Assembly: GCA_041393415.1 (NCBI GenBank)
Contig: JAWKKE010000001.1
Location: forward strand, 248,001-312,000
DNA: 64,000 nt
Origin: Thermoleophilia bacterium
GTDB lineage: Bacteria; Actinomycetota; Thermoleophilia; UBA2241
Direction of reading: 5' to 3'
In this document: positions 1-7,053 of the stretch, in pieces
Layout: each line of letters opens with the position of its first letter
Position numbering within the stretch: the stretch's first letter is position 1
Position numbers and translations under genes: made by a program
The notes under the pieces: model-generated
The model's database searches: none
What the model was told of the DNA's origin: nothing
The model's input: the letters and a program-made list of their open reading frames with translations, nothing else

Positions 1-383
1 TCGCCGTTGAGGGCAGCGAGCAGTTTCTCGGCCAGCATGGGACGCACGCACGTCGATCCGCCGGCCATTTGGTTGGCGAGCACGAGCATCGCCGCCCGCA
101 CCACGTCGGGCGGCGCCGGCCGCCCCTGACCGGCGCGGCTCTCGCCGATCTGCCGCCAATCGAACGACGCGTCGTCGCCGGCGAGCCGAACAGTCTTGTG
201 AACCCCGAGACCGGTCGTCAGCCCGTAGACGGATGCGCCGCTCTCGCGCACAGCGTCTGCGCAGGCCCGTGCCGCCGTCATGGCCTCCACGGCCCCGGCG
301 GTGAACTCGACCTGCGCAGACGAGCGGGCGACGGCGACGACCTCCGCGAGCGTCAGATCCTTACCTGTCAGGATCACCCGCAC
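1..383 (-). CDS. Histidine ammonia-lyase-like protein (aromatic amino acid lyase family), N-terminal part, runs off left edge
   Basis: Only about 125 N-terminal residues are in the window. The reading frame opens with GTG at 383 (or GTG at 377) and stays open to base 1. It carries a YGLTTGLG segment near residue 47, the counterpart of the YGVNTGFG segment that holds the catalytic tyrosine of histidine ammonia-lyase (HAL). Members of this fold eliminate the alpha-amino group of histidine or a related amino acid using an Ala-Ser-Gly derived MIO cofactor; the MIO motif would lie beyond the edge. The gene begins about 50 bases after hutU in the same direction and is the last visible gene of the mttB-corrinoid-hutU operon. 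It differs clearly from the canonical HutH at 31640-33145, so another lyase substrate (for example an N-methylated histidine) is possible. Family assignment is fairly sure; substrate unknown. Confidence 0.75.
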   Translation of the reverse strand, partial: MRVILTGKDLTLAEVVAVARSSAQVEFTAGAVEAMTAARACADAVRESGASVYGLTTGLGVHKTVRLAGDDASFDWRQIGESRAGQGRPAPPDVVRAAMLVLANQMAGGSTCVRPMLAEKLLAALNG

Positions 384-431
384 AGCGTCGCCACCGTCGC
401 CCCTGCTACACCGTGCCGACGGGGGCAACCC

Positions 432-2123
432 TCACAGGCCCGCCATCGGCAGATCGATTCCGCTCTCTGCGGCCTTCTCGAGGGCCTCCGGATAGCCGGC
501 GTCGACGTGACGCATCACGCCGGTGCCCGGATCGGTCGTCAACACTCGTTGCAGACGCTGAGCCATCATCTCGCTGCCGTCGGCGACCACGACCATGCCG
601 GCGTGGAGACTCTTGCCGATACCCACGCCACCGCCGTGGTGGAAGCTCACCCAGCTCGCCCCCGCGGCGGTGTTGAGAAGCGCGTTGAGGATCGGCCAGT
701 CGGCGATCGCGTCGCTGCCGTCGCGCATCGCCTCGGTCTCCCGATACGGACTCGCGACCGAGCCGGAGTCGAGATGGTCGCGACCGATCACGATCGGCGC
801 CTTGACCTTGCCGCTGCGCACGAGGTCGTTGAAGATCAGACCCGCCTTGGCTCGCTCGCCGTATTCCAGCCAGCAGATCCGGCAAGGCAAGCCCTGGAAC
901 GCGACCTTCTCGCCGGCCATCCGCAGCCAGCGGGAGACCATCTGATTCTCGGGGAACGCCTCGAGGAGCGCTTGGTCGGTGACCGCGATGTCGGCGGGAT
1001 CGCCGGAGAGCGCCGCCCAGCGGAAGGGTCCGTTGCCGCGGCAGAACAGCGGCCGGATGTACGCCGGCACGAACCCGGGGAAGGCGAAGGCGTCGGCGTA
1101 GCCGGCCGCCTTCGCCTCTCCGCGGATGTTGTTGCCGTAGTCGAAGACATGCGCGCCGGCGCGCTGCAGAGCGACCATCGCCTGCACGTGCACAAGGATG
1201 CTCGCCACAGCGCGACGCACGTATTCCGCCGGGTCGCGGCGGCGCAGCTCGCGCGCCTCGATGAGACTCATGCCGTTGGGCACGTACCCGTTCAGCGTGT
1301 CGTGAGCAGAGGTCTGATCGGTGACGAGATCAGGGGTGACCCCACGACGAACGAGCTCGGGATACACGTCGGCAGCGTTGGCGAGGAGGCCGATCGAGAG
1401 CGGCTTCTTGGCCTTGACCGCCTCGTCGGCGAGGCGCAGAGCCTCGTCGAGCGTGTTGGCCGAGACGTCCAGGTACTTGGTGTCGAGGCGGCGGCGGATG
1501 CGCTCGGCGTCGACCTCGACGCAGAGAGCCACGCCACCGGCCATCGTCACTGCCAGAGGCTGGGCACCGCCCATGCCGCCGAGACCGGCGGTCAAGACGA
1601 GCTTCCCCGAGAGGTCGCCGCCGTAGTGCTTCTCACCGGCGGCGGCGAACGTCTGATACGTCCCCTGCAGGATGCCCTGCGTGCCGATGTAGATCCAGGA
1701 ACCGGCGGTCATCTGCCCGTACATCGTCAAGCCCAGGGCATCCAGCCGGCGGAACTCGTCCCAGCGCGCCCACTCGGGCACGAGGTTGGCGTTGGCTATG
1801 AGAACGCGGGGCGCCATCTCGTGCGTCTCGAAGACGCCGACCGGCTTGCCGCTCTGCACAAGCAGCGTCTCGTCGTTCTTGAGGCGGCGTAGCGTAGCGA
1901 CGATGGCGTCGAAGCTCTCCCAGTTGCGCGCCGCCTTGCCGGCGCCGCCGTAGACGATGAGCTGATCCGGCGCCTCGGCGACGTCGGGATCGAGATTGTT
2001 CATGAGCATGCGCAGGGCGGCCTCTTGCTGCCAGCCCCGGCAGCTCAACTCGCTGCCGCGCGGCGCGCGCACAGTGCGCGGCCCGGCAGCAGGCTTGCTG
2101 CTCTGTGTCTGCTCAGTCGTCAT
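432..2123 (-). CDS. hutU: Urocanate hydratase (urocanase), canonical type
   Basis: 563 residues, the usual length. HutU adds water to urocanate to give imidazolone propionate in the cytoplasm, using tightly bound NAD as an electrophile. Visible motifs are the glycine-rich GLGGMGGAQP (about 180-189) that binds NAD, FDYGNNIR (about 327-334), the catalytic cysteine in RICWLEYG (about C417), HLDSGSVASP (about 450-459) and HHGGGVG (about 495-501), all as in well-studied urocanases. The ATG at 2121-2123 lies four bases after the stop of the upstream corrinoid gene, so the two are translationally linked. Being in an operon with an MttB-type methyltransferase and a corrinoid protein rather than with hutI or ftcD is unusual and suggests that the urocanate comes from a methylated histidine derivative. 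The second urocanase, 36065-37786, differs strongly in the HHGGGVG region. Confidence 0.95.
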   Translation of the reverse strand: MTTEQTQSSKPAAGPRTVRAPRGSELSCRGWQQEAALRMLMNNLDPDVAEAPDQLIVYGGAGKAARNWESFDAIVATLRRLKNDETLLVQSGKPVGVFETHEMAPRVLIANANLVPEWARWDEFRRLDALGLTMYGQMTAGSWIYIGTQGILQGTYQTFAAAGEKHYGGDLSGKLVLTAGLGGMGGAQPLAVTMAGGVALCVEVDAERIRRRLDTKYLDVSANTLDEALRLADEAVKAKKPLSIGLLANAADVYPELVRRGVTPDLVTDQTSAHDTLNGYVPNGMSLIEARELRRRDPAEYVRRAVASILVHVQAMVALQRAGAHVFDYGNNIRGEAKAAGYADAFAFPGFVPAYIRPLFCRGNGPFRWAALSGDPADIAVTDQALLEAFPENQMVSRWLRMAGEKVAFQGLPCRICWLEYGERAKAGLIFNDLVRSGKVKAPIVIGRDHLDSGSVASPYRETEAMRDGSDAIADWPILNALLNTAAGASWVSFHHGGGVGIGKSLHAGMVVVADGSEMMAQRLQRVLTTDPGTGVMRHVDAGYPEALEKAAESGIDLPMAGL

Positions 2124-2127
2124 CGCG

Positions 2128-2751
2128 TCAGCCGACCAGCGTCTTGCAGAGCACGACGGCGCCCGGCGCGTCGGATGCGTAGCCGTCGGCGGCGATCTCG
2201 TCGGCGTAGGCCTGCGTCAGCGGCGCGCCGCCGACGATCGCCTTGGTCCGCAGACCCGCAGCGTGCATCTGCTTCACAGTAGTGTTCATGTTGGGCATCG
2301 TCGTCACGAGCAGCGCCGACATGCCGACGACGTCCGCGTCGTGCTCCTGCGCCGCCGCCACAAAGGCCTCCGGCGACACGTCGGTGCCGAGATCGATCAC
2401 GTTGAAGCCGGCGCCCTCGAGCATGAGGGCGACCAGGTTCTTGCCGATGTCGTGCAGGTCGCCCTTCACGGCGCCGATCACGACCGTGCCCTTGCCGCCG
2501 CTCTGCTCAGACACGAGCAGCGGCTTGATAAGCGCCAGCCCCTCCTGCATGGCTTCGGCTGAGATCAGCATCTCGGGAATGAACAGCTCGCCACGCGCGA
2601 ACATGTCGCCGACCACGTCCATGGCCGCGATCAATCCGTTGTCGAGGATGTCGCTGGCTTCCTTGCCCTCGTCGAGCGCGGCCTGTACCAACCGCGGCGC
2701 CTCGTCGACATCGCCCTCGAGGATCGCCTTCTGTAGATCTTCAAACGCCAT
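2128..2751 (-). CDS. Methyltransferase corrinoid protein (MttC/MtbC type)
   Basis: 207 residues with the two-domain plan of methyltransferase cognate corrinoid proteins: a helical cap (about 1-85) followed by a Rossmann-like B12-binding domain. The lower-axial-ligand motif DxHxxG appears as GDLHDIGKN near residue 98, followed by a SALL stretch and GGAP. Such proteins carry a methyl group on cobalt between a substrate-specific methyltransferase and a second methyltransferase or folate enzyme. It lies 29 bases downstream of the MttB-family gene at 2781-4223, its likely partner, and four bases upstream of hutU. The carrier class is certain; the methyl donor is not established. Confidence 0.93.
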   Translation of the reverse strand: MAFEDLQKAILEGDVDEAPRLVQAALDEGKEASDILDNGLIAAMDVVGDMFARGELFIPEMLISAEAMQEGLALIKPLLVSEQSGGKGTVVIGAVKGDLHDIGKNLVALMLEGAGFNVIDLGTDVSPEAFVAAAQEHDADVVGMSALLVTTMPNMNTTVKQMHAAGLRTKAIVGGAPLTQAYADEIAADGYASDAPGAVVLCKTLVG

Positions 2752-2780
2752 GATTCCTCCAGACTCCCGTCGCTGTGGCG

Positions 2781-4223
2781 CTAGTTGATGAGGGCCTTGT
2801 CGGCGGCCTTGACCACATTGTCCATGTCGCGCTTCACGTCATCCGGCAACTCGACCGGCGCGAGGTCCTTCCTGAGCTCACGATAGAGCTCGATGGCGCG
2901 GGTCTGCAGATCCTTGCGACCCGCGTTCACCCAGTTGTCGAGCACGTCCGGAACAAAGAGATCGGGACGGATCATCTCGCGGCAGTGACGCAGGGTGTGC
3001 TTGCGGCGCAGGTAGTGGCCGCCCGGACCCGCGTCGATGATCTCCTGCTCGGCGAGCGTCTCGTCGTCGACCTCAACACCGGACACGGTGCGCTGAACGA
3101 CGGCGAGGAGACGGTCGTCGATCACGAGTTGCACCGGACTGGCCAGCGTGGAGCCGCCGAGCCGGCCGGCGCCGTAGAGAATATCCGCGCCGGACATGGA
3201 GAGGATCGTCGGCTGCAACACCTTCTCGGCCGCCGCCTGCCCGTCGGGCACGTACGAGTCGGCCATCATCGAGAACGTCTCGACCGGCACGCCGATGCCG
3301 TCCTTGAAGAACTGGCAGCAGGCGGCGCGTGTGAGAATGGTCTCGCTGCTGGCGAGCAGCGCGTTGCCGGTGCCCAGGTCCATCGTCGTGTTGAAGACCG
3401 TGGCGATGAACGGCAGGCCCGGCTTCAGCATCTGCGACATGGTGAGGAAGGCGAGCAGTTCGACGACCTCGAGGAGCACCGTGCCGGCGATCGTGCCGGG
3501 GCTGGTGGCGCCCAGCACGGGCAGCGAGTTGGCGGCCACCGGGACGTTGTACTCCGCGGCGCCGAGAAGCTGCGCCATGTCCATGTCCTTGTACACCAGC
3601 GGGCTCAGTGACGTGGGGTTGCTGAGCAGCAACGGGCGCTCGCGCAGCGCCTCAGCGCTGCCGGCACGGGCGAGCATGAGCTCAAACAGGTAGGGCACGC
3701 TCTCGTAGCAGTAGGCGAGCAGCATGAGCGGCTTGGAGGTGTTCTGCAGCTGCACGTTGAGAGCGTGCACGTCGGCGGTCTCCGGCGGCGCATCCATCGG
3801 CGTCTGAATGGCGCAGACGTGGATGTTGGGGAGCTTCTCGACCAGCTGACACCACTCGGCGAAGCGCTGATGCGTGTTCTCGACGTAGTCCCCGGCGTCC
3901 GGATCCAGATAGCGCATGGTCTGCACGCAGGTGGTGGAGTAGAACTTGCCCGTCGGATCCGGGACGGTGAAGTCATGCTTCGCGTCGCCGCCCTTTACCG
4001 TTACCGACTTGGGCGCGGCAGCGATGGCCGCCTCGACGACGTCTCTGGGGAAGCGCACAATGCGCGTCTCCATGTCGACGTCGGCACCCGCAGCGGCGAA
4101 CCGCTGCAGAGCCTTCTCGTAGTCGACCTTGACGCCGTGCTCGGCGAGAATGCGTAGCGCCTTCTCGCGAATCGCGGCGATGTCGTCGCCGCTGAGTGGA
4201 TTGACCCGCAGGGTTCCCGCCAT
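2781..4223 (-). CDS. MttB-family (non-pyrrolysine) corrinoid methyltransferase
   Basis: 480 residues, uninterrupted, similar over its whole length to trimethylamine methyltransferase MttB (usually about 480-500 residues). It shows the family C-terminal pattern LSMSGADILYGAGRLGG followed by QLVIDD and VSGVEVDDETL. It has no in-frame TAG: the segment aligning with the pyrrolysine site of 46341-47810 is ordinary sequence. Characterised non-pyrrolysine members demethylate quaternary amines such as glycine betaine, so a quaternary amine substrate is the best guess. Its closest paralogue here is 30155-31597. The stop codon is TAG. The corrinoid gene starts 29 bases downstream. A promoter-like TTGCAC-N17-TAGGTT lies at 4274-4302, between the upstream iclR gene and the ATG. 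Association with hutU and a HAL-like gene suggests a histidine-derived betaine, but this is inference. Confidence 0.9.
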   Translation of the reverse strand: MAGTLRVNPLSGDDIAAIREKALRILAEHGVKVDYEKALQRFAAAGADVDMETRIVRFPRDVVEAAIAAAPKSVTVKGGDAKHDFTVPDPTGKFYSTTCVQTMRYLDPDAGDYVENTHQRFAEWCQLVEKLPNIHVCAIQTPMDAPPETADVHALNVQLQNTSKPLMLLAYCYESVPYLFELMLARAGSAEALRERPLLLSNPTSLSPLVYKDMDMAQLLGAAEYNVPVAANSLPVLGATSPGTIAGTVLLEVVELLAFLTMSQMLKPGLPFIATVFNTTMDLGTGNALLASSETILTRAACCQFFKDGIGVPVETFSMMADSYVPDGQAAAEKVLQPTILSMSGADILYGAGRLGGSTLASPVQLVIDDRLLAVVQRTVSGVEVDDETLAEQEIIDAGPGGHYLRRKHTLRHCREMIRPDLFVPDVLDNWVNAGRKDLQTRAIELYRELRKDLAPVELPDDVKRDMDNVVKAADKALIN

Positions 4224-4273
4224 CGGAGGCTCTCCTTCACTTGGCTCTGGATAGCTCGATCTTACCTCTCGCC

Positions 4274-4302
4274 AACCTAGTGACCAGCCTCAAGACGTGC
4301 AA
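4274..4302 (-). promoter_or_regulatory. Putative sigma70-type promoter of the mttB-corrinoid-hutU operon
   Basis: On the minus strand TTGCAC (4302-4297) is followed after 17 bases by TAGGTT (4279-4274). It sits in the 129-base gap between the iclR stop and the MttB-family start, which suggests the operon can be transcribed independently of iclR. Motif match only. Confidence 0.45.
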
Positions 4303-4352
4303 GACCGAACACCATGCGTCCAGCGGGCCGGACGGATTCGGAAGGAGGATAT

Positions 4353-5237
4353 CTAACCGTCGATGCCGCGGTTCGCGACGTACGCCGCAGCAAGCTCGGC
4401 GGCGGCCGCGACGACGAGCGCGGTGAGCTCGTCGATGCCGCGTTCGGCCACTCGCCAGGTGGGACCGATCACGTTGACGCCGACCGGCGGACTGATGCCG
4501 GCAGCCGCGGCGGTGATCGCCGTGACGCCGGGCTCGACGGCGTCGGCGACGATATGCGGACGCGACGCGTCGTCGAAGGCCGCGCCCGCCGAGGTGCCCT
4601 GACGGCTCACGCGCCGCCCCGTCCAGCCGGCGCAACGCAACTCGAACGGGCTCTCGACCTGGTCGAGATAGAGGGCGTTGTCGCCGTCCTGCACAACCAG
4701 GCTCGCCGTCTCGCCACTGGCGTCGCGCAGGCGCACGAGGATTGGCCGCGCGAGCGCCTGCAGGCGCTCGGTCCAACCGAACGACGAACCCAGGGCCACG
4801 AGCTGCGATCCGAGACAGATGGTGCCGTCGGCCTGGGTCGTAACGACGGCATTGGCGTGCAGTTCGTCGAGAACTCGTGTGACCGTGTCGTGCGACAAGA
4901 GTGAGCGCGCGACGATCTCTTCGGTAGCGAGCGAGCGCCCGCTGGCACTGAGCGTCTCGATGATCGCCAGTCCGTCGCGGAAGCTCACACCGTCTGCTCT
5001 GTGCTCGCTGAGCCGCGGACCGCAGACCCAGCCGCGCGCGGCGCGCTTGTACTCGACGTAGCCACGCCCGCGAAGCATGCGCAGAAGGTTGTAGAGGGTC
5101 GAACGCGGGATGTTACAGGCGGCCGAGACCGTCTCGGCCGAGACCGGCTCCTGCTGTGCAGCGAAGAACTCGATCACGTCGAGCGTGCGCGACGCCGCTT
5201 GCGCCGCACGTCCGCCGTCCGCCTTCTCCACCTTCAT
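4353..5237 (-). CDS. IclR-family transcriptional regulator with duplicated winged-helix domain
   Basis: 294 residues from the ATG at 5237, which follows GAAGGGTG at about the right distance; an in-frame upstream start at 5285 is less likely. The first winged helix (about 10-70) includes the recognition-helix sequence IPRSTLYNLLRML. A second helix-turn-helix-like unit follows (about 82-140, with LSHDTVTRVLDEL). The effector domain (about 145-285) contains ETASLVVQDGDNALYLDQ and GTSAGAAF, typical of IclR, but the middle of that domain seems shortened. Ordinary IclR proteins have one HTH and about 250 residues. It is divergent from a paralogue with the same layout (5377-6243) and lies directly upstream of the mttB-corrinoid-hutU operon, which it probably controls. 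The ligand may be the substrate or a pathway intermediate. Confidence 0.88.
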   Translation of the reverse strand: MKVEKADGGRAAQAASRTLDVIEFFAAQQEPVSAETVSAACNIPRSTLYNLLRMLRGRGYVEYKRAARGWVCGPRLSEHRADGVSFRDGLAIIETLSASGRSLATEEIVARSLLSHDTVTRVLDELHANAVVTTQADGTICLGSQLVALGSSFGWTERLQALARPILVRLRDASGETASLVVQDGDNALYLDQVESPFELRCAGWTGRRVSRQGTSAGAAFDDASRPHIVADAVEPGVTAITAAAAGISPPVGVNVIGPTWRVAERGIDELTALVVAAAAELAAAYVANRGIDG

Positions 5238-5340
5238 CGCTACACCCTTCGTCTCGCACCGCACTCGCCTGCGCGCCCGGACCATACCAAACCATCACAC
5301 CGAGCGCGCAACCCATCTCGCGCCGGTTCGGCAAGGGGTT

Positions 5341-5369
5341 TTGCAGGCCCCGGCGCGGTTCGCTATGGT
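5341..5369 (+). promoter_or_regulatory. Putative promoter giving a leaderless iclR transcript
   Basis: TTGCAG (5341-5346), 17 bases, then TATGGT (5364-5369). The ATG chosen for the downstream regulator begins at 5377, seven bases after the -10 element, so transcription would begin at or next to the start codon. AGGAG is only one base from that ATG, too close to act as a ribosome site, which fits a leaderless start. Confidence 0.4.
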
Positions 5370-5376
5370 GAGGAGC

Positions 5377-6243
5377 ATGGGCACCACATCCAACCCCGCC
5401 GGCGAGGGGTCGGCGCCGACACGGACCCTCGACGTGCTCGAGTTCCTGGCCCGCCGCGCCTCACCGGCACCGGCGGCAATCATCGCCATGTCCTGCTCCA
5501 TCCCCCGTTCCAGCCTGTACGCGCTGCTGCGGCAGCTCAAGGACCGCCGCTACGTCGTGTACCACGCCAAGGAGCGCACGTGGAGTCTCGGCGCCGCAGC
5601 CCACGAGCTCAGCGATGCGGCGCCCCTCTTCGCCCACGGACTTGCCGTGTTGCGCGCCTTCACCGCGGCCCCCGGCGGCCTCACCGTGCGCGACATCGCC
5701 ATGCGTGGCGACCTGCCGCGGTCGGTCGTCGAGCGCATCCTCCCGTACCTGGAGGAGAGCGACCTGCTGCGTGCCGAGCCGGACGGCACCTACTCTCTGG
5801 GGCTCGAACTCGTCAGTCTCGCGTCGCGCGTCGCCACGGTCGACTTCCTGCGCATCGTGGCACGTCCGCTGCTCACGCAGCTCCGCGACGCGACGCACGA
5901 GACGGCCAGTCTCATCGTGTTGAGTGGCGATCACGGCCTCTACATCGATCAGGTCGAGAGTCCCTACGTCTTGCGCATCAGCGGCTGGGTGGGGCGGCGT
6001 GTGTCGTTACGCGACACGGCCACCGGAGCCGCGTTCGCCGATCGTGGCGCCTCGCACCTCGTCGAGGACGCGGTCGAGACGGGCGTGAGCTCAGTCGCCT
6101 GCGCCCTCGAGATCCCCGACCAAGACGCGGCGATCAGCATCCTCGCGCCCACCTGGAGGCTGCGCGAGTTCGGCACCGAGCGCGCCAAGCGCATGGTCGA
6201 GACCGTCGCCCGCCAGATAGCGCTGCGCGCCTGCCGTAGCTGA
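5377..6243 (+). CDS. IclR-family transcriptional regulator with duplicated winged-helix domain (paralogue)
   Basis: 288 residues from ATG 5377; an ATG at 5365 is in the same frame, but the promoter-like elements favour 5377. The layout repeats that of the divergent neighbour: first winged helix with IPRSSLYALLRQL, second HTH-like unit with LPRSVVERILPYL, then an IclR effector region with ETASLIVLSGDHGLYIDQ and a shortened middle section. The two proteins align well in all three parts, so the domain duplication came before the gene duplication. It precedes the corrinoid/MttB-family pair at 6401-8559 by 157 bases, and an inverted repeat lies in that gap. Likely a substrate-responsive regulator of that pair, perhaps also of the neighbouring divergent operon. 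Confidence 0.88.
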   Translation: MGTTSNPAGEGSAPTRTLDVLEFLARRASPAPAAIIAMSCSIPRSSLYALLRQLKDRRYVVYHAKERTWSLGAAAHELSDAAPLFAHGLAVLRAFTAAPGGLTVRDIAMRGDLPRSVVERILPYLEESDLLRAEPDGTYSLGLELVSLASRVATVDFLRIVARPLLTQLRDATHETASLIVLSGDHGLYIDQVESPYVLRISGWVGRRVSLRDTATGAAFADRGASHLVEDAVETGVSSVACALEIPDQDAAISILAPTWRLREFGTERAKRMVETVARQIALRACRS

Positions 6244-6304
6244 GCGCGCCACCAGGGACGCGTCGCGACCCCGTACAGTGGTCAACTGCACACTCCAGAG
6301 CGGC

Positions 6305-6330
6305 AGGGTAGTGCACATCTCCACTACCCT
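6305..6330. repeat. Inverted repeat between iclR and the corrinoid gene (operator or terminator candidate)
   Basis: AGGGTAGTG (6305-6313) and its exact complement CACTACCCT (6322-6330) are separated by eight bases. The repeat lies 62 bases after the iclR stop and 71 bases before the corrinoid start. No T-run follows, so a regulator-binding site is at least as likely as a terminator. Confidence 0.4.
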
Positions 6331-6400
6331 CCTACGCGTCATCTCCCTATCCTGACATGACGCCGGCGACACGCCGCGCAACGACTCACAGGAGGCAGGC

Positions 6401-7042
6401 GTGGAGATCCTAGACGGCCTGATGCAGGCCATCGACGAATACGACACCAAGGCCGCCGCCAGCTACGCTCAGCAAGCGATCGACGCCGGGATCGATCCGG
6501 TGACCGCGTTCGACGCGATGACACGGGCGATCAAGGCGATCGGCGACGGCTTCGAGGCCGGCACGCGATGGCTGCCGGATCTCATCGGCGCCGCCGACGC
6601 GATGAAGGCCGCCACGCCGATCCTCGAGGCGGCCTTGAGCGCGCAAGGCGGCACGCGCAGCTCGCTCGGCACCGTCGTCGCCGGTACCGTGCAAGGCGAC
6701 ATCCATTCGATCGGCATCGAGATGGTCTGTACGCTGCTCGTCGCCGCCGGCTTCGAGGTGCACTACCTCGGCATCGACGTCCCGGCAGCGCAGTTCGTTG
6801 CGGCCGTCAAGGACAAGCACGCCGACATCGTCGCGCTGTCGGCTCTCCTCACCGTGACCTCGGCCGAGGACAAGAAAGTCATCACCCTGCTCAAGGAGGC
6901 GGGGCTGCGCGACCAGGTCAAGGTGATGGTCGGCGGCGGCGCCATCAACGCCGACTTCGCCGCCAGCATCGGTGCCGACGGCTACGAGCCAGCCGCGCCC
7001 GGCGCCGTGGAACTGGCCAAGACCTTCGTCGGCGCCGCCTGA
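6401..7042 (+). CDS. Methyltransferase corrinoid protein
   Basis: 213 residues, GTG start preceded by ACAGGAGGCAGGC, a strong ribosome site. Helical cap (about 1-88) and B12-binding domain with GDIHSIG (the DxHxxG ligand motif, near residue 106), SALLTVTSAEDKK and GGGAINADF. The lysine that usually follows the motif is isoleucine here. The stop lies 11 bases before the next gene, an MttB-family methyltransferase, so the two form a carrier/enzyme pair. Its sequence is the most divergent of the six corrinoid proteins in the window, which matches its distinct MttB partner. Confidence 0.92.
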   Translation: MEILDGLMQAIDEYDTKAAASYAQQAIDAGIDPVTAFDAMTRAIKAIGDGFEAGTRWLPDLIGAADAMKAATPILEAALSAQGGTRSSLGTVVAGTVQGDIHSIGIEMVCTLLVAAGFEVHYLGIDVPAAQFVAAVKDKHADIVALSALLTVTSAEDKKVITLLKEAGLRDQVKVMVGGGAINADFAASIGADGYEPAAPGAVELAKTFVGAA

Positions 7043-7053
7043 GAGGAGAGACC

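Noticed and set aside
69..1892. Long plus-strand open frame of about 600 codons
   Set aside because: It is antisense to hutU and the HAL-like gene, has arginine/histidine-rich low-information sequence and matches no family; a GC-rich shadow.
2781..4223. Pyrrolysine in the other MttB-family proteins
   Set aside because: The genes at 2781-4223, 7054-8559 and 30155-31597 are uninterrupted and have ordinary residues at the aligned site.
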